Part shown: positions 55,604 through 64,000 of the stretch, piece after piece
Position numbering within the stretch: the stretch's first letter is position 1
Layout of the letters: the number at the start of each line of letters is the position of its first letter
DNA from: Halomonas ventosae
Lineage (GTDB): Bacteria; Pseudomonadota; Gammaproteobacteria; Pseudomonadales; Halomonadaceae
Direction: 5' to 3'
Assembly: GCF_004361885.1 (NCBI RefSeq)
Contig: NZ_SNWH01000004.1
Span: 1 to 64,000 of the forward strand
DNA length: 64,000 nt
Notes under the pieces: model-generated
The model's database searches: none
The model's input: the letters and a program-made list of their open reading frames with translations, nothing else
Told to the model about the DNA's origin: nothing
Position numbers and translations under genes: made by a program

Positions 55604-58600
55604 ATGTCCCTGACCCGCCTGGTGCTTCGCTGGTTATTGACGCTGTCGGCAGTGCTGCTAGCCGTGCTGGCTGCATTGACCCTGGTACTGCGCTTGGTGC
55701 CGTTCGTGCTCGAGGAGCAGGCGCCGCGCCTGGAGCAGTTGCTCTCGGCGCGCTTCAATGCGGTGGTGGAGCTCGAAGGACTGACGGTCGGCCTGCCGCG
55801 CTACGACCCCCAGCTGGTGATTTCCGGCCTGCAGATTCGCTCCCGAAACGCCACGGGCAATGTGCCACTGCTCGAGGTGGAGCAGGCGCAGCTGCGCCTG
55901 GACAGCCTCGCCAGCCTCGCCGCCGGGATACCGGTGGTGGCGGATGCCCGAGTGCAAGACGTGACCGTGCATCTCTACCAGGAGGCGAACGGGCGCTGGC
56001 GCTGGCCAGGCCCTGCGGAGCTTCCCTCCGAGCTGGTTCTCGAGGGCGAGTTCGACCTCGAGCGCCTCGACTTCTGGGTCGGCATGCTGCTGCGTCAGAG
56101 CGCCTGGGCCGAGCAGGTCAGCCTGGTGCTGCATGGCCAGCAGAAGCGCACCGTGCTTACGGCCCCTCGGCTGGTGATGACCGGGGATGCCCGGCGTACT
56201 CATCTGGAGGGCAAGGTGCGGGTAGAGGGGCAAGGCGGTCAGGCCATCCAGATGGTAATGGAAGTGGTACCGGGTCCTACGGGGTTGCGTGACTTCAGTG
56301 CCGCCCTGCAGGCGGACATGCGTCTCGATAGCCTGGTGGGGCTTTCCAGCGTACTGGGCGTTGGCGACGTCCTGCGCCTGGAGGCCGCCAGTGGCGATGC
56401 GCGCCTCTGGGGCCGCTGGCAGAGCGGGCGCCTGGCCGACTTGCGCCTCGACATCGACGCCCCCCTGCTGACCCTGGGGCAGCCTCCATCCGCCACTGAG
56501 GAGGCGCCCCCGGCCATCGTGCTCCATCGTGTCACGGCGCGTGGCCAATGGCTGCGCGATGCCTCGGGCTGGCAGGCCTGGCTCGAAGGCGATGCGCGCA
56601 GTGCCGACGGAACCCATCCCGAGGGCAAGCGTATCCAGGCAGCTAGCGGCCCGGAGGTGCCCCATTATTGGCACGCGCGCAGCCGCGAGGATGGCTGGTG
56701 GCTCACCACCAGCGAGTTCGACCTCGGCGCGCTGGCCGCCTGGCGCGACCGGCTACCGCTGCCCGAGGCCCTGGTGCGGGTGATCGATAGCCTGGACCCG
56801 CGAGGACGCGTTACTGGCTTTCGGCTAGGCCGTGAGGGTGGCGAGTGGCTCGCCCGAGCCTCGGCCAGGGAGGTGGCGGTGTCTGCCTGGGAGCATGCCC
56901 CCGGCGTGGGTCCTCTGGATATCTGGATCACCTCGCGTGACCTGCGGGGCCATGTCGAGTTTGTCGGCCGCGACAGCCGCCTGTACTTTCCCCAGCTGTT
57001 CGATTCGCCCATGGCGCTCAGCCGTGCCAGCGGGATCATCAACTGGGCCTATGATGGCCCACGTAGTTTCGTCAGTGGGCGCGACCTCGCGCTCGACTGG
57101 AACGGTGCCCATGTCGAGGGGAGTTTCGGCCTCTCGGTGGGGGGAGGGCGGCACGGTGGCTTCGGTCTGCAACTCGATCTGCAAGACGTGGATGCCATCG
57201 GCACACCGCTGATCGACTGGTTGCCGGTAGGCGCGCTTGACCCCGCGCTCAACGATTGGCTGGCCAGCGGGGTGGCCGGCCGCGTGACCGAGGGTGAGGT
57301 GCGCCTTCATCTGCCCTTGAGCGGGGAGGGCAAGCAGGTTGCGCCATCCCTGCAAATGGATCTGGCTGTGGCGGAGGGTCGCCTGCCGGTCGCGCCCGGC
57401 TGGCCGCGCCTCGAGGCCGTCAGCGGGCGGCTGCAACTGGTCGATGAGACCTTGACCGCGCAAGTCGATCACGCCGAGAGCCTGGGGGTCGAGGCCCACG
57501 ATGGCGAGGTCCGTCTGGCCGATGAGCGGCTCACCGTCAGTGGCGAGCTCGAGGCTTCCGCCGAGGCGCTGCGCCGTTACCTGATGGCGCTGCCCGTCGA
57601 GGGAATGTCGGCAGTGGCGCCCTGGCAGGGCGAAGGCCGGGCTACCGGTAGCCTGGCGCTATCCATGACCCTGGACGAGCCTGACTCCCTGGCACTGGAC
57701 ATCGCCACCCGGGTGGACTTCCCGAGGCTCTCCCATGCTCCCCTGCAGCTGGTATTTCGTGACCTGATGGGGCCTCTCGCCTGGCATCAGCGCGGCGATG
57801 AGGGTGAGCTGAAGGGTCGCCTGGCCGGGCACCTGCTGGGCGGGTCGGTAACGAGCGAGATCGATACCCAGGGTGGTGGGGTCGACCTCTCCGGCACGGC
57901 CAACGCCCAGGCCATCGCCGAGTGGAGTGGCATGCCGGGCCTGGGCAGTATGCTTGAGGGCCAGCTGCCCTGGCGGGGGCGGTTGACCATCGACGAGCAG
58001 GACACCTCGTTGCACCTGGAAAGCGGCCTGCAAGGCCTGGCCATCGCGCTGCCGGAGCCCCTCGGCAAGCGCCGTGAGGACCGCCTGCCGCTGCAACTGA
58101 CGTTCGACTTGACCGGTGGCCGCCTCGAGGCTCGCCTGGGCGAGCGGCTGGGTCTGCGCTGGCGCGAACGGGAAGACGCCGCCGAACAGGGGCAGGTCTG
58201 GCTGGGCCGGCGGCCGGACGCTTGGCCGCGCGGGCCCGGCTGGAGTGTCGACGTCTACCAGCCGCGCCTGCCGGTGGCCGACTGGGTGCGGGCCTTGTCA
58301 ACGCTGATCGCCGAGGGTGGCCGGGGCTCGATAGGCCTTTCCGCCCCGTCGGCGCTGGCGTCGCTGGCCATTCGTAGCGATTGCCTTGAGTTGCAGTCGC
58401 GCTGCCTGGGGTCGCTGGTGCTGGAGGGCGGCCCCCGCGACGGGGGCTGGGAACTGGATCTGGGCGGCAGCCTGGCCAACGGTCACCTCGTCTATCGACC
58501 CGCGCAGGCCGCGGCGCTGGACATTGCCCTGGAACGGCTGGCGCTGGATCCCTTGGTGGCGCCGGTCAGCGAGAGTGGCCAGTTGATGGAAGAGCTCGAT

Positions 58601-59452
58601 GTCCCCTCCGAGGCGGCCCCCCTGCCGTCGTGGCTAGCGGCCGTGCCAAATGGTCGGCTGCGCATCGCCGAGCTCGCCTGGCAGGGGCAGCGCCTTGGGC
58701 CCTTCAACGGATATTGGCGCTCGTCGGCCGATCGGTTGTCTGTCGAGCCGCTGGGTCTGACCCTGGGCCAGATCAGTGCCCATGGCAACCTGACCTGGGA
58801 GGCGACCGGCGCCGGCGATAGCCTGACCCGGGCGCGGCTCGATCTGGACGGCGGCGATCTGGGCACGGCCCTGGCCGCGCTGGGACAGCAGGTGGCCGTG
58901 CGCAGCGCCGAGACCCGGGTGAAAAGCCAGCTGGCCTGGCCGGGAGCCCCCTGGCAGTTCGCCCTGGTCCGCTCCCGGGGCAGTCTCGAGATGACCTTGC
59001 GCGATGGTCGTTTCGTCAACATCGATTCCCCCTCGGCGCGGGTCGTCGGCCTGCTCAACGTCGACAACCTGCTGCGCCGGCTGAGGCTTGATTTCTCCGA
59101 TGTCACCGGTCAGGGGACGGCTTTCGATCGTGTCAGCGGTGCCGCGACGCTGTATGGTGGTGTCCTGGAAACCCGTGGGCCGGTGGAGATCGAAGGGCCG
59201 GCAAGCCGCTTCACCCTGGACGGCAGTGTTGACCTGGCGCGACGGGAACTCGACCAGCGCCTGACCGTCACAGTGCCGGTAAGCAACAACCTGCCGCTGG
59301 CAGCGGTACTGGCTGGCGCCCCGGTGGTGGGTGGTGCGCTGTTCGTTGCCGACAAGCTGTTCGGCGACGCCATCGACCGCGTGACCCGAATACACTACCG
59401 CGTGAAGGGCCCCTGGACCTCGCCGCGGATCTCTCTGGAAAATGCCGAATGA
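55604..59452 (+). CDS. yhdP: AsmA-like phospholipid-transport protein YhdP
   Basis: Large envelope protein, 1282 aa, anchored in the inner membrane by an N-terminal helix (about 5-32) and filling the periplasm. In E. coli, YhdP with TamB and YdbH forms bridges moving phospholipids to the outer membrane. The body is beta-rich repeats typical of DUF3971/AsmA-like proteins. The C-terminal part has the AsmA motif region [21 protein letters not shown] and [13 protein letters not shown]. It starts 4 bases after the rng stop and overlaps tldD by 4 bases (ATGA), the conserved rng-yhdP-tldD order. Confidence 0.94.
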   Translation: MSLTRLVLRWLLTLSAVLLAVLAALTLVLRLVPFVLEEQAPRLEQLLSARFNAVVELEGLTVGLPRYDPQLVISGLQIRSRNATGNVPLLEVEQAQLRLDSLASLAAGIPVVADARVQDVTVHLYQEANGRWRWPGPAELPSELVLEGEFDLERLDFWVGMLLRQSAWAEQVSLVLHGQQKRTVLTAPRLVMTGDARRTHLEGKVRVEGQGGQAIQMVMEVVPGPTGLRDFSAALQADMRLDSLVGLSSVLGVGDVLRLEAASGDARLWGRWQSGRLADLRLDIDAPLLTLGQPPSATEEAPPAIVLHRVTARGQWLRDASGWQAWLEGDARSADGTHPEGKRIQAASGPEVPHYWHARSREDGWWLTTSEFDLGALAAWRDRLPLPEALVRVIDSLDPRGRVTGFRLGREGGEWLARASAREVAVSAWEHAPGVGPLDIWITSRDLRGHVEFVGRDSRLYFPQLFDSPMALSRASGIINWAYDGPRSFVSGRDLALDWNGAHVEGSFGLSVGGGRHGGFGLQLDLQDVDAIGTPLIDWLPVGALDPALNDWLASGVAGRVTEGEVRLHLPLSGEGKQVAPSLQMDLAVAEGRLPVAPGWPRLEAVSGRLQLVDETLTAQVDHAESLGVEAHDGEVRLADERLTVSGELEASAEALRRYLMALPVEGMSAVAPWQGEGRATGSLALSMTLDEPDSLALDIATRVDFPRLSHAPLQLVFRDLMGPLAWHQRGDEGELKGRLAGHLLGGSVTSEIDTQGGGVDLSGTANAQAIAEWSGMPGLGSMLEGQLPWRGRLTIDEQDTSLHLESGLQGLAIALPEPLGKRREDRLPLQLTFDLTGGRLEARLGERLGLRWREREDAAEQGQVWLGRRPDAWPRGPGWSVDVYQPRLPVADWVRALSTLIAEGGRGSIGLSAPSALASLAIRSDCLELQSRCLGSLVLEGGPRDGGWELDLGGSLANGHLVYRPAQAAALDIALERLALDPLVAPVSESGQLMEELDVPSEAAPLPSWLAAVPNGRLRIAELAWQGQRLGPFNGYWRSSADRLSVEPLGLTLGQISAHGNLTWEATGAGDSLTRARLDLDGGDLGTALAALGQQVAVRSAETRVKSQLAWPGAPWQFALVRSRGSLEMTLRDGRFVNIDSPSARVVGLLNVDNLLRRLRLDFSDVTGQGTAFDRVSGAATLYGGVLETRGPVEIEGPASRFTLDGSVDLARRELDQRLTVTVPVSNNLPLAAVLAGAPVVGGALFVADKLFGDAIDRVTRIHYRVKGPWTSPRISLENAE

Positions 59453-60903
59453 CATCACAGACTCACGCCATGCTCGACGAGGCCACCGCTGTCCTGCTGA
59501 CGCCCGGTGGCCTTAATCTCGCGGCCCTGGATGGCGGGCTCGGCCACGCCATGGGTCGGGGCATCGACTATGCCGACCTCTACTTCCAGCGCAGCTGGCA
59601 CGAGGGCTGGGTGCTGGAGGATGGCGAGGTCAAGGAGGCCAGCTACAACATCGACGGTGGCGTTGGAGTGCGCGCCTTGGCCGGCGAGAAGACCGGCTTT
59701 GCCTATTCCAACCAGATCACCGCCGAGGCCTTGGCCGAGACCGGACGCACTGCTGCGGGCATCGTGCGCCGCGGCGAGCGGCTGGCGGTGGCGCCTGGCG
59801 TGGCCATGGCCAGCCAGGCCCGCTACGCCGGGATCGACCCGCTCAGCGGCCTGTCTGCCGAGGACAAGATCGCCATGCTCAAGCTCGCCGACCGGGTGGC
59901 GCGGGCGGCTGACCCTGCCGTGTCCCAGGTTAGCGCCTCGCTCAGCGGGGTCCACGAGGTGGTGCTGGTGCGAGCCAGCGACGGCACCCTGGCGGCGGAT
60001 ATCCGCCCGCTGGTGCGCTTCAACGTCAGCGTGATCGCGGTGCGCAATGGCCGCCGCGAGCGGGGCAGCGCCGGCGGGGGCGGCCGCTACGCCATGGCGC
60101 GGCTGCGCGACGAGAACGTCGCCGAGCGCTATGCCGAGGAGGCGGTGCGACAGGCGCTGGTCAACCTCGAGGCCGTTGCGGCACCGGCCGGCCAGATGCC
60201 GGTGGTGCTGGGACCAGGCTGGCCGGGCATCCTGCTCCATGAGGCGGTAGGCCACGGCCTGGAAGGGGACTTTAACCGCAAGGGCAGCTCGGCCTTCGCC
60301 GGGCGGATTGGCCAACGGGTTGCCTCGCCTGGCGTCACCGTGGTCGACGATGCCACCCTCGCCGACCGGCGTGGCTCGCTCTCTATCGACGACGAGGGAA
60401 CCCCAGGCCAGAGTACTCCCCTGATCGAGGACGGCATCCTGACCGGCTACATGCAGGACAAGCTCAACGCCCGGCTGATGGGCATGGCGCCCACCGGCAA
60501 CGCGCGGCGCGAATCGTTCGCCCATTTGCCGATGCCGCGCATGACCAACACCTACATGCGCGCTGGCAGCGATGACCCGGCGGACATCCTGAAGAGCGTG
60601 AAGCGCGGGCTCTATGCGCTGAGCTTCGGCGGCGGCCAGGTGGACATCACCTCGGGCAAGTTCGTCTTCTCGGCGAGTGAGGCCTACCTGATCGAGGACG
60701 GCAAGATCACCGCGCCGGTAAAGGGCGCGACGCTGATCGGCAATGGTCCCGAGGCCATGGGCCGGGTCTCGATGATCGGCCACGACCTGCAGCTCGATAC
60801 CGGCATCGGCGTCTGCGGCAAGGAGGGGCAGGGCGTGGCGGTAGGCGTGGGCCAGCCGACGCTCAAGCTCGACGAACTGACCGTGGGTGGGACGCAGTCT
60901 TGA
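59449..60903 (+). CDS. tldD: Metalloprotease TldD
   Basis: With PmbA/TldE forms a heterodimeric zinc protease that processes small peptides such as microcin B17 and CcdA. The protein is 484 aa. The zinc motif HEAVGH (H264-H269) lies in [19 protein letters not shown], and a third ligand Cys is likely in the C-terminal [10 protein letters not shown] segment. Its ATG overlaps the yhdP stop. It is convergent with darP; the 158-bp gap holds only a small non-terminator hairpin. Confidence 0.96.
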   Translation: MTSQTHAMLDEATAVLLTPGGLNLAALDGGLGHAMGRGIDYADLYFQRSWHEGWVLEDGEVKEASYNIDGGVGVRALAGEKTGFAYSNQITAEALAETGRTAAGIVRRGERLAVAPGVAMASQARYAGIDPLSGLSAEDKIAMLKLADRVARAADPAVSQVSASLSGVHEVVLVRASDGTLAADIRPLVRFNVSVIAVRNGRRERGSAGGGGRYAMARLRDENVAERYAEEAVRQALVNLEAVAAPAGQMPVVLGPGWPGILLHEAVGHGLEGDFNRKGSSAFAGRIGQRVASPGVTVVDDATLADRRGSLSIDDEGTPGQSTPLIEDGILTGYMQDKLNARLMGMAPTGNARRESFAHLPMPRMTNTYMRAGSDDPADILKSVKRGLYALSFGGGQVDITSGKFVFSASEAYLIEDGKITAPVKGATLIGNGPEAMGRVSMIGHDLQLDTGIGVCGKEGQGVAVGVGQPTLKLDELTVGGTQS

Positions 60904-61061
60904 GGCAGAGATCGCCACTATCGCTAAGTGAAGCGAGGGGCGCCGGGGGCAGGCCAAAGAGGAGGTCCTATGCCAGGGATGGCATCGGTAGCGCCCAAGG
61001 AAGGGTTCACAGCGCCTCCTCGTCGGCCTGCCGCCGGATCAGCCCCCAAGAGGCATCAGGC

Positions 61062-61568
61062 TTATAAGCCCGCGGTATCGCGAATCAGCCGGAAGAGTCG
61101 GCGAGCGTTGGTCGGGGGCTTGTCCTGCTCCCGCTCGCGGCGAGCATTGCGAATCAGCTGGCGCAGCGCCTGACGGTCGGCGTCGGGATAGTCGTCGATA
61201 AAGGCCTCCACGGCCGCGTCGCCTTCGGCGATCAGCCGGTCGCGCCACCCCTCGAGACGGTGGAAGGCATGGTCACGACGCAGCGTCTCGCTGTCGATCT
61301 CGGCGAACACTGCCTGGATGCCGTCGAGGTCCTCGCCGCGCATCAGCTTGCCGACATACTGCATGTGCCGTCGGCGCGCCTCGCGGGCCTTGATGCGCCC
61401 GGTCTCCTCGATGGCGCGTAGCAGGTCATCGGAGAGCGGGAAGCGGGCGCGCTGGGCGTCGCTCATAGCGATGATCTGCTCGCCGAGCTGTTGCAGGGCC
61501 TGCATCTCGCGCTTGAGCTGGGACTTGCTGGGCCGCTCGTCGGCCGCTGAGAGCTCTTCCTGGGTCAT
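61062..61568 (-). CDS. darP: Dual-action ribosome assembly protein DarP (YjgA, DUF615)
   Basis: Binds the late 50S subunit and assists its maturation. The protein is 168 aa, almost all helical and highly charged. SKSQLKREMQALQQLG near the N terminus, EARRRHMQYVGKLMR in the middle and NARREREQDKPPTNARRLFRLIRD at the C terminus are family hallmarks. It is divergent from pmbA, a neighbour pair conserved in gammaproteobacteria. Confidence 0.95.
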   Translation of the reverse strand: MTQEELSAADERPSKSQLKREMQALQQLGEQIIAMSDAQRARFPLSDDLLRAIEETGRIKAREARRRHMQYVGKLMRGEDLDGIQAVFAEIDSETLRRDHAFHRLEGWRDRLIAEGDAAVEAFIDDYPDADRQALRQLIRNARREREQDKPPTNARRLFRLIRDTAGL

Positions 61569-61687
61569 GCCGGTTCCACGTCAGTCGGGATCGATTGGAA
61601 CGCTAGTATATCAGCCTGCAGCACGCGGCTGGACAATGCACTATCGACAGGGCCGGCCCATTGCCGGCCGAGTGAGGAGAAACATTC

Positions 61688-63028
61688 ATGACACAGGCTT
61701 TCGATGCTAGCGCGCAGCAGACGCTGCTGGAGAGTCGCGCCCGGATGGCCGTGGAGCTGGCCCATCGGCTGGGCGCCGATGCCTGCGAGGTGGGGGCCAG
61801 CGTCGACCAGGGCGTCGGCGTCAGCGTTCGCGAGGGCGAGGTGGAGACGGTCGAGTTGTCCCGTGACCAGGGGATCGCTGTGACCGTCTATGTGGGGCAG
61901 CGCAAGGGCAGCGCCTCGTCCAGCGATGCCAGCGAGACCTCGCTGCGCGCGGTGGTCGAGAAGGCCGTGGCAATCGCCCGGCACACCGGCGAGGATCCTG
62001 CCGCGGGACTGGCCGATGCGCGCTTGATGGCCACCCAACTGCCAGACCTCGATGTGCATCATCCCTGGCCGCTGACCATCGAAGAGGCGACTGATTTGGC
62101 GCTGCGCTGCGAGTCGGCCGGACGCGGCATGGCGGGGATCAAGAGCTCCGATGGCGCCAGTCTCTCAAGCGGCGAGGGGGTGCGCGTCTATGCCAACAGT
62201 CACGGCTTTCTGGGCAGCCAGCGTGGCAGCCGCCACTCGCTCTCCTGCATGCTGATCGCCGAGGATGAGAGCGGCATGCAGCGCGACTACGACTACACCA
62301 GTGCGCGTGCGCCCAGTGATCTGGTCGCCGCCGAAGCGGTGGGCGAGAGCGCCGCCCGGCGAACCCTGAGTCGCCTGGGCGCCCGGCGACCGGCCACTGG
62401 GCGCATGCCGGTGCTCTTCGACCCGAGCCTCGCCAGTGGCCTGATCGGTCACCTGATGGGGGCCATCGCCGGGGGAGCTCTGTATCGCCAGGCGTCTTTC
62501 CTGTGCGATCGGCTCGATACTCCGCTATTTCCCGAGTGGTTCAGCCTTGGCGAACGGCCCATGGAGGTCGGCGCCATGGCGAGTTCGCCATTCGATGGCG
62601 ACGGGGTGCAGACGCGCGACAACGTCTTCGTGCGCGATGGCCGACTGGCCAGCTACATGCTCTCGGCCTACAGTGCCCGGCGGCTGGGCCTTGAGACCAC
62701 CGGCAACGCCGGCGGCGCGCGCAACCTGCGCATTACTGCACCGCTGGAGAGCCGTGAAGCCCTGCTTTCCCGGATGGGCCGCGGCGTGCTGGTCACTGAG
62801 CTGATGGGACAAGGGGTCAATGGCGTGACCGGTGATTACTCGCGCGGGGCGGCCGGTTTCTGGGTTGAGGAGGGCGAGGTCCGGTATCCAGTGGAGGAAT
62901 TCACCATCGCCGGTAACCTGGAAGCCATGTTCCGAGGCCTGCTCGGTGTCGGCGACGATACTGACACCCGCGGCAGCATCCATACCGGCAGCTGGCTGAT
63001 CGACGAGATGATGGTGGCCGGCGGCTAA
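61688..63028 (+). CDS. pmbA: Metalloprotease subunit PmbA/TldE
   Basis: Non-zinc-binding partner of TldD. The protein is 446 aa. VGASVDQGVGVSVREGEVETVE at the N terminus, the LFDPSLASGLIGHLMGAIAGGALYR segment where TldD has its HExxxH (no such motif here), and C-terminal TDTRGSIHTGSWLIDEM are family features. The TldD partner gene lies about 0.8 kb upstream with darP between, as in pseudomonads. A GAGGAG site precedes the ATG. Confidence 0.96.
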   Translation: MTQAFDASAQQTLLESRARMAVELAHRLGADACEVGASVDQGVGVSVREGEVETVELSRDQGIAVTVYVGQRKGSASSSDASETSLRAVVEKAVAIARHTGEDPAAGLADARLMATQLPDLDVHHPWPLTIEEATDLALRCESAGRGMAGIKSSDGASLSSGEGVRVYANSHGFLGSQRGSRHSLSCMLIAEDESGMQRDYDYTSARAPSDLVAAEAVGESAARRTLSRLGARRPATGRMPVLFDPSLASGLIGHLMGAIAGGALYRQASFLCDRLDTPLFPEWFSLGERPMEVGAMASSPFDGDGVQTRDNVFVRDGRLASYMLSAYSARRLGLETTGNAGGARNLRITAPLESREALLSRMGRGVLVTELMGQGVNGVTGDYSRGAAGFWVEEGEVRYPVEEFTIAGNLEAMFRGLLGVGDDTDTRGSIHTGSWLIDEMMVAGG

Positions 63029-63092
63029 GCCGGCCCTGGGCCGCCACGCGCAGCAAGAGCGCTCGCTTCCCAGCCATAGGCTTGTCTCGGGT

Positions 63093-63362
63093 TCAGCTAT
63101 CTTCCTCGAAGCGGGCCTCGAAGAGCTGGGTGATCGCTTCCAGGGCTTCCTCGGCCTCTTCGCCTTCGGTGCAGATCTCAAGCTCGGTGCCGCAGGGGGC
63201 CGCGAGAATCAGCAACGACATAATATTGCTGGCATCGGCCTGCTGGTCTCCGCGGTATACGCTGACCCGGGCATCGAATGGCTGGCAGCACTGCACCAGC
63301 TTGGTGGCGGCGCGGGCATGCAGGCCACGCCGGTTGGTGAGGGTCAGCTTGCGACTCGGCAC
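63093..63362 (-). CDS. ptsO: Phosphocarrier protein NPr (nitrogen PTS HPr)
   Basis: HPr-like protein of the nitrogen phosphotransferase system. The protein is 89 aa. The phosphorylated His15 lies in RRGLHARAATKL, and the regulatory-site region is NIMSLLILAAPCG. The Glu-rich C terminus (EEAEEALEAITQLFEARFEE) is typical of NPr rather than sugar PTS HPr. It starts 3 bases after the rapZ stop on the same strand, the conserved end of the rpoN-hpf-ptsN-rapZ-npr cluster, most of which would lie beyond the window. Confidence 0.95.
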   Translation of the reverse strand: MPSRKLTLTNRRGLHARAATKLVQCCQPFDARVSVYRGDQQADASNIMSLLILAAPCGTELEICTEGEEAEEALEAITQLFEARFEEDS

Positions 63363-63365
63363 GCG

Positions 63366-64000
63366 TCAGCTTCCTTGTGTTGCAGGGCTGTCTTCGGCCA
63401 GTTCTCGAGCGGCAGGCAGGGTGAGCTGTACGCCCAGTTCGCGATGGCGCAGCCGCACCCCGTCCTGCCGGCTCGCCAGCCGGTCGGCGAGGCGCTCGGC
63501 CAGGTAGACCGAGCGGTGCTGGCCGCCAGTGCAGCCGATGGCCACGGTGAGGTAGCTGCGCTGACTGGCCTGATAGTGCGGCAGCCAGCGCTCCATCCAG
63601 GCGAGGATGTCGTCGAGCATCTCGCCGACGACGGGGTAGCTGTCGAGGAAGGCGATGATGCGGGGGTCGCGTCCCGTGGCATCGCGCAGTGCCGGATCCC
63701 AGTAGGGGTTGGGTAGACAGCGAGCATCAAAGACGATGTCGGCATCCAGCGGCACGCCACGCTTGAAGCCGAAGGACTCCACGGTCAGGGTCATGCGCTC
63801 GGCTCGATGGCTGGCGACCTGGTCGGTGATACGGCTGCGAAGCTCATGCACCGAGAGCCGCGTGGTGTCGATCACCAGGTCGGCGAGGTCGCGGATCCCG
63901 GACAGCGACTGCTCCTCGGTATCGATGGCTTCGGCGAGGGTCATGTCGCTGCCGCGGGTCAGTGGATGGCGGCGGCGGGTTTGCGAGAAGCGTTCGAGGA
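63366..64000 (-). CDS. rapZ: RNase adapter protein RapZ, N terminus beyond window
   Basis: In E. coli RapZ targets the GlmZ sRNA to RNase E and controls glucosamine-6-phosphate synthase. The C-terminal part, about 210 codons, is present. In frame at the window edge are LERFSQTRRRHPL residues; the C-terminal domain follows, with SFGFKRGVPLDADIVFDARCLPNPYW and AIGCTGGQHRSVYLAERLA. The internal ATG at 63944 is not the real start, since conserved residues continue past it; the P-loop and start codon lie past 64000. The gene appears intact as far as visible. Confidence 0.94.
   Translation of the reverse strand, partial: LERFSQTRRRHPLTRGSDMTLAEAIDTEEQSLSGIRDLADLVIDTTRLSVHELRSRITDQVASHRAERMTLTVESFGFKRGVPLDADIVFDARCLPNPYWDPALRDATGRDPRIIAFLDSYPVVGEMLDDILAWMERWLPHYQASQRSYLTVAIGCTGGQHRSVYLAERLADRLASRQDGVRLRHRELGVQLTLPAARELAEDSPATQGS

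Noticed and set aside
60969-60984. Hairpin ATGCCA-GGGA-TGGCAT after tldD
   Set aside because: Only 6 bp and no T-run on either strand, so it is not convincing as a terminator.
61059-61070. 12-bp palindrome GGCTTATAAGCC
   Set aside because: It overlaps the darP stop codon; a single short palindrome with no partner or context.

Overview
The window is 64 kb of dense, high-GC gammaproteobacterial chromosome. Gene order follows the Pseudomonas/Halomonas pattern: maeB-mrcA-pilMNOPQ-aroKB-gltBD; ychF-pth-rplY-prs-ispE-lolB-TPR lipoprotein-hemA-prfA-prmC-moeB; gatCAB-mreBCD-maf-rng-yhdP-tldD-darP-pmbA-npr-rapZ. The acidic proteins and the mix of Pseudomonas-type and enterobacterial-type polyamine genes suggest a halophilic Halomonadaceae member. 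That is an inference, since no rRNA or other taxonomic marker lies in the window.

Layout. Bases 1-95 are the 3' end (domains V and VI) of a group II intron cut off by the window edge. Bases 290-17464 hold malic enzyme, penicillin-binding protein 1a, the type IV pilus alignment and secretin operon pilMNOPQ with aroK and aroB, and glutamate synthase gltB/gltD. Bases 17642-24625 (minus strand) hold ychF, pth, rplY, prs, ispE, lolB and a TPR lipoprotein. Bases 24827-29394 hold hemA, prfA, prmC, an lrp regulator and moeB. Bases 29425-47524 are an accessory polyamine region. Bases 47551-64000 hold gatCAB, the mre cell-shape operon and the rng-yhdP-tldD block, ending in an incomplete rapZ.

The polyamine region is the metabolic highlight. 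It encodes one ABC transporter (ATPase plus two permeases) with two paralogous periplasmic binding proteins. It has two glutamine-synthetase-like gamma-glutamylpolyamine synthetases, one of Pseudomonas SpuB/SpuI type and one of E. coli PuuA type, and two PuuB-type oxidases. It also encodes PuuD hydrolase, PuuC aldehyde dehydrogenase, a SpuC-type putrescine aminotransferase, a beta-alanine aminotransferase and the repressor PuuR. Together these would import putrescine or spermidine and degrade them to GABA/succinate-type and beta-alanine-type products.

I did not find a clearly new biological system. The observations most worth checking are: an apparent AUC start (or one-base indel) for mreC; an 18-codon reading frame that links the prmC stop to an lrp start lacking a Shine-Dalgarno sequence; the hybrid Spu/Puu locus with puuR lying directly behind gatCAB; three 13-bp repeats at the gltB/gltD junction; and the intron end. 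I recognised no tRNA, rRNA or CRISPR array.
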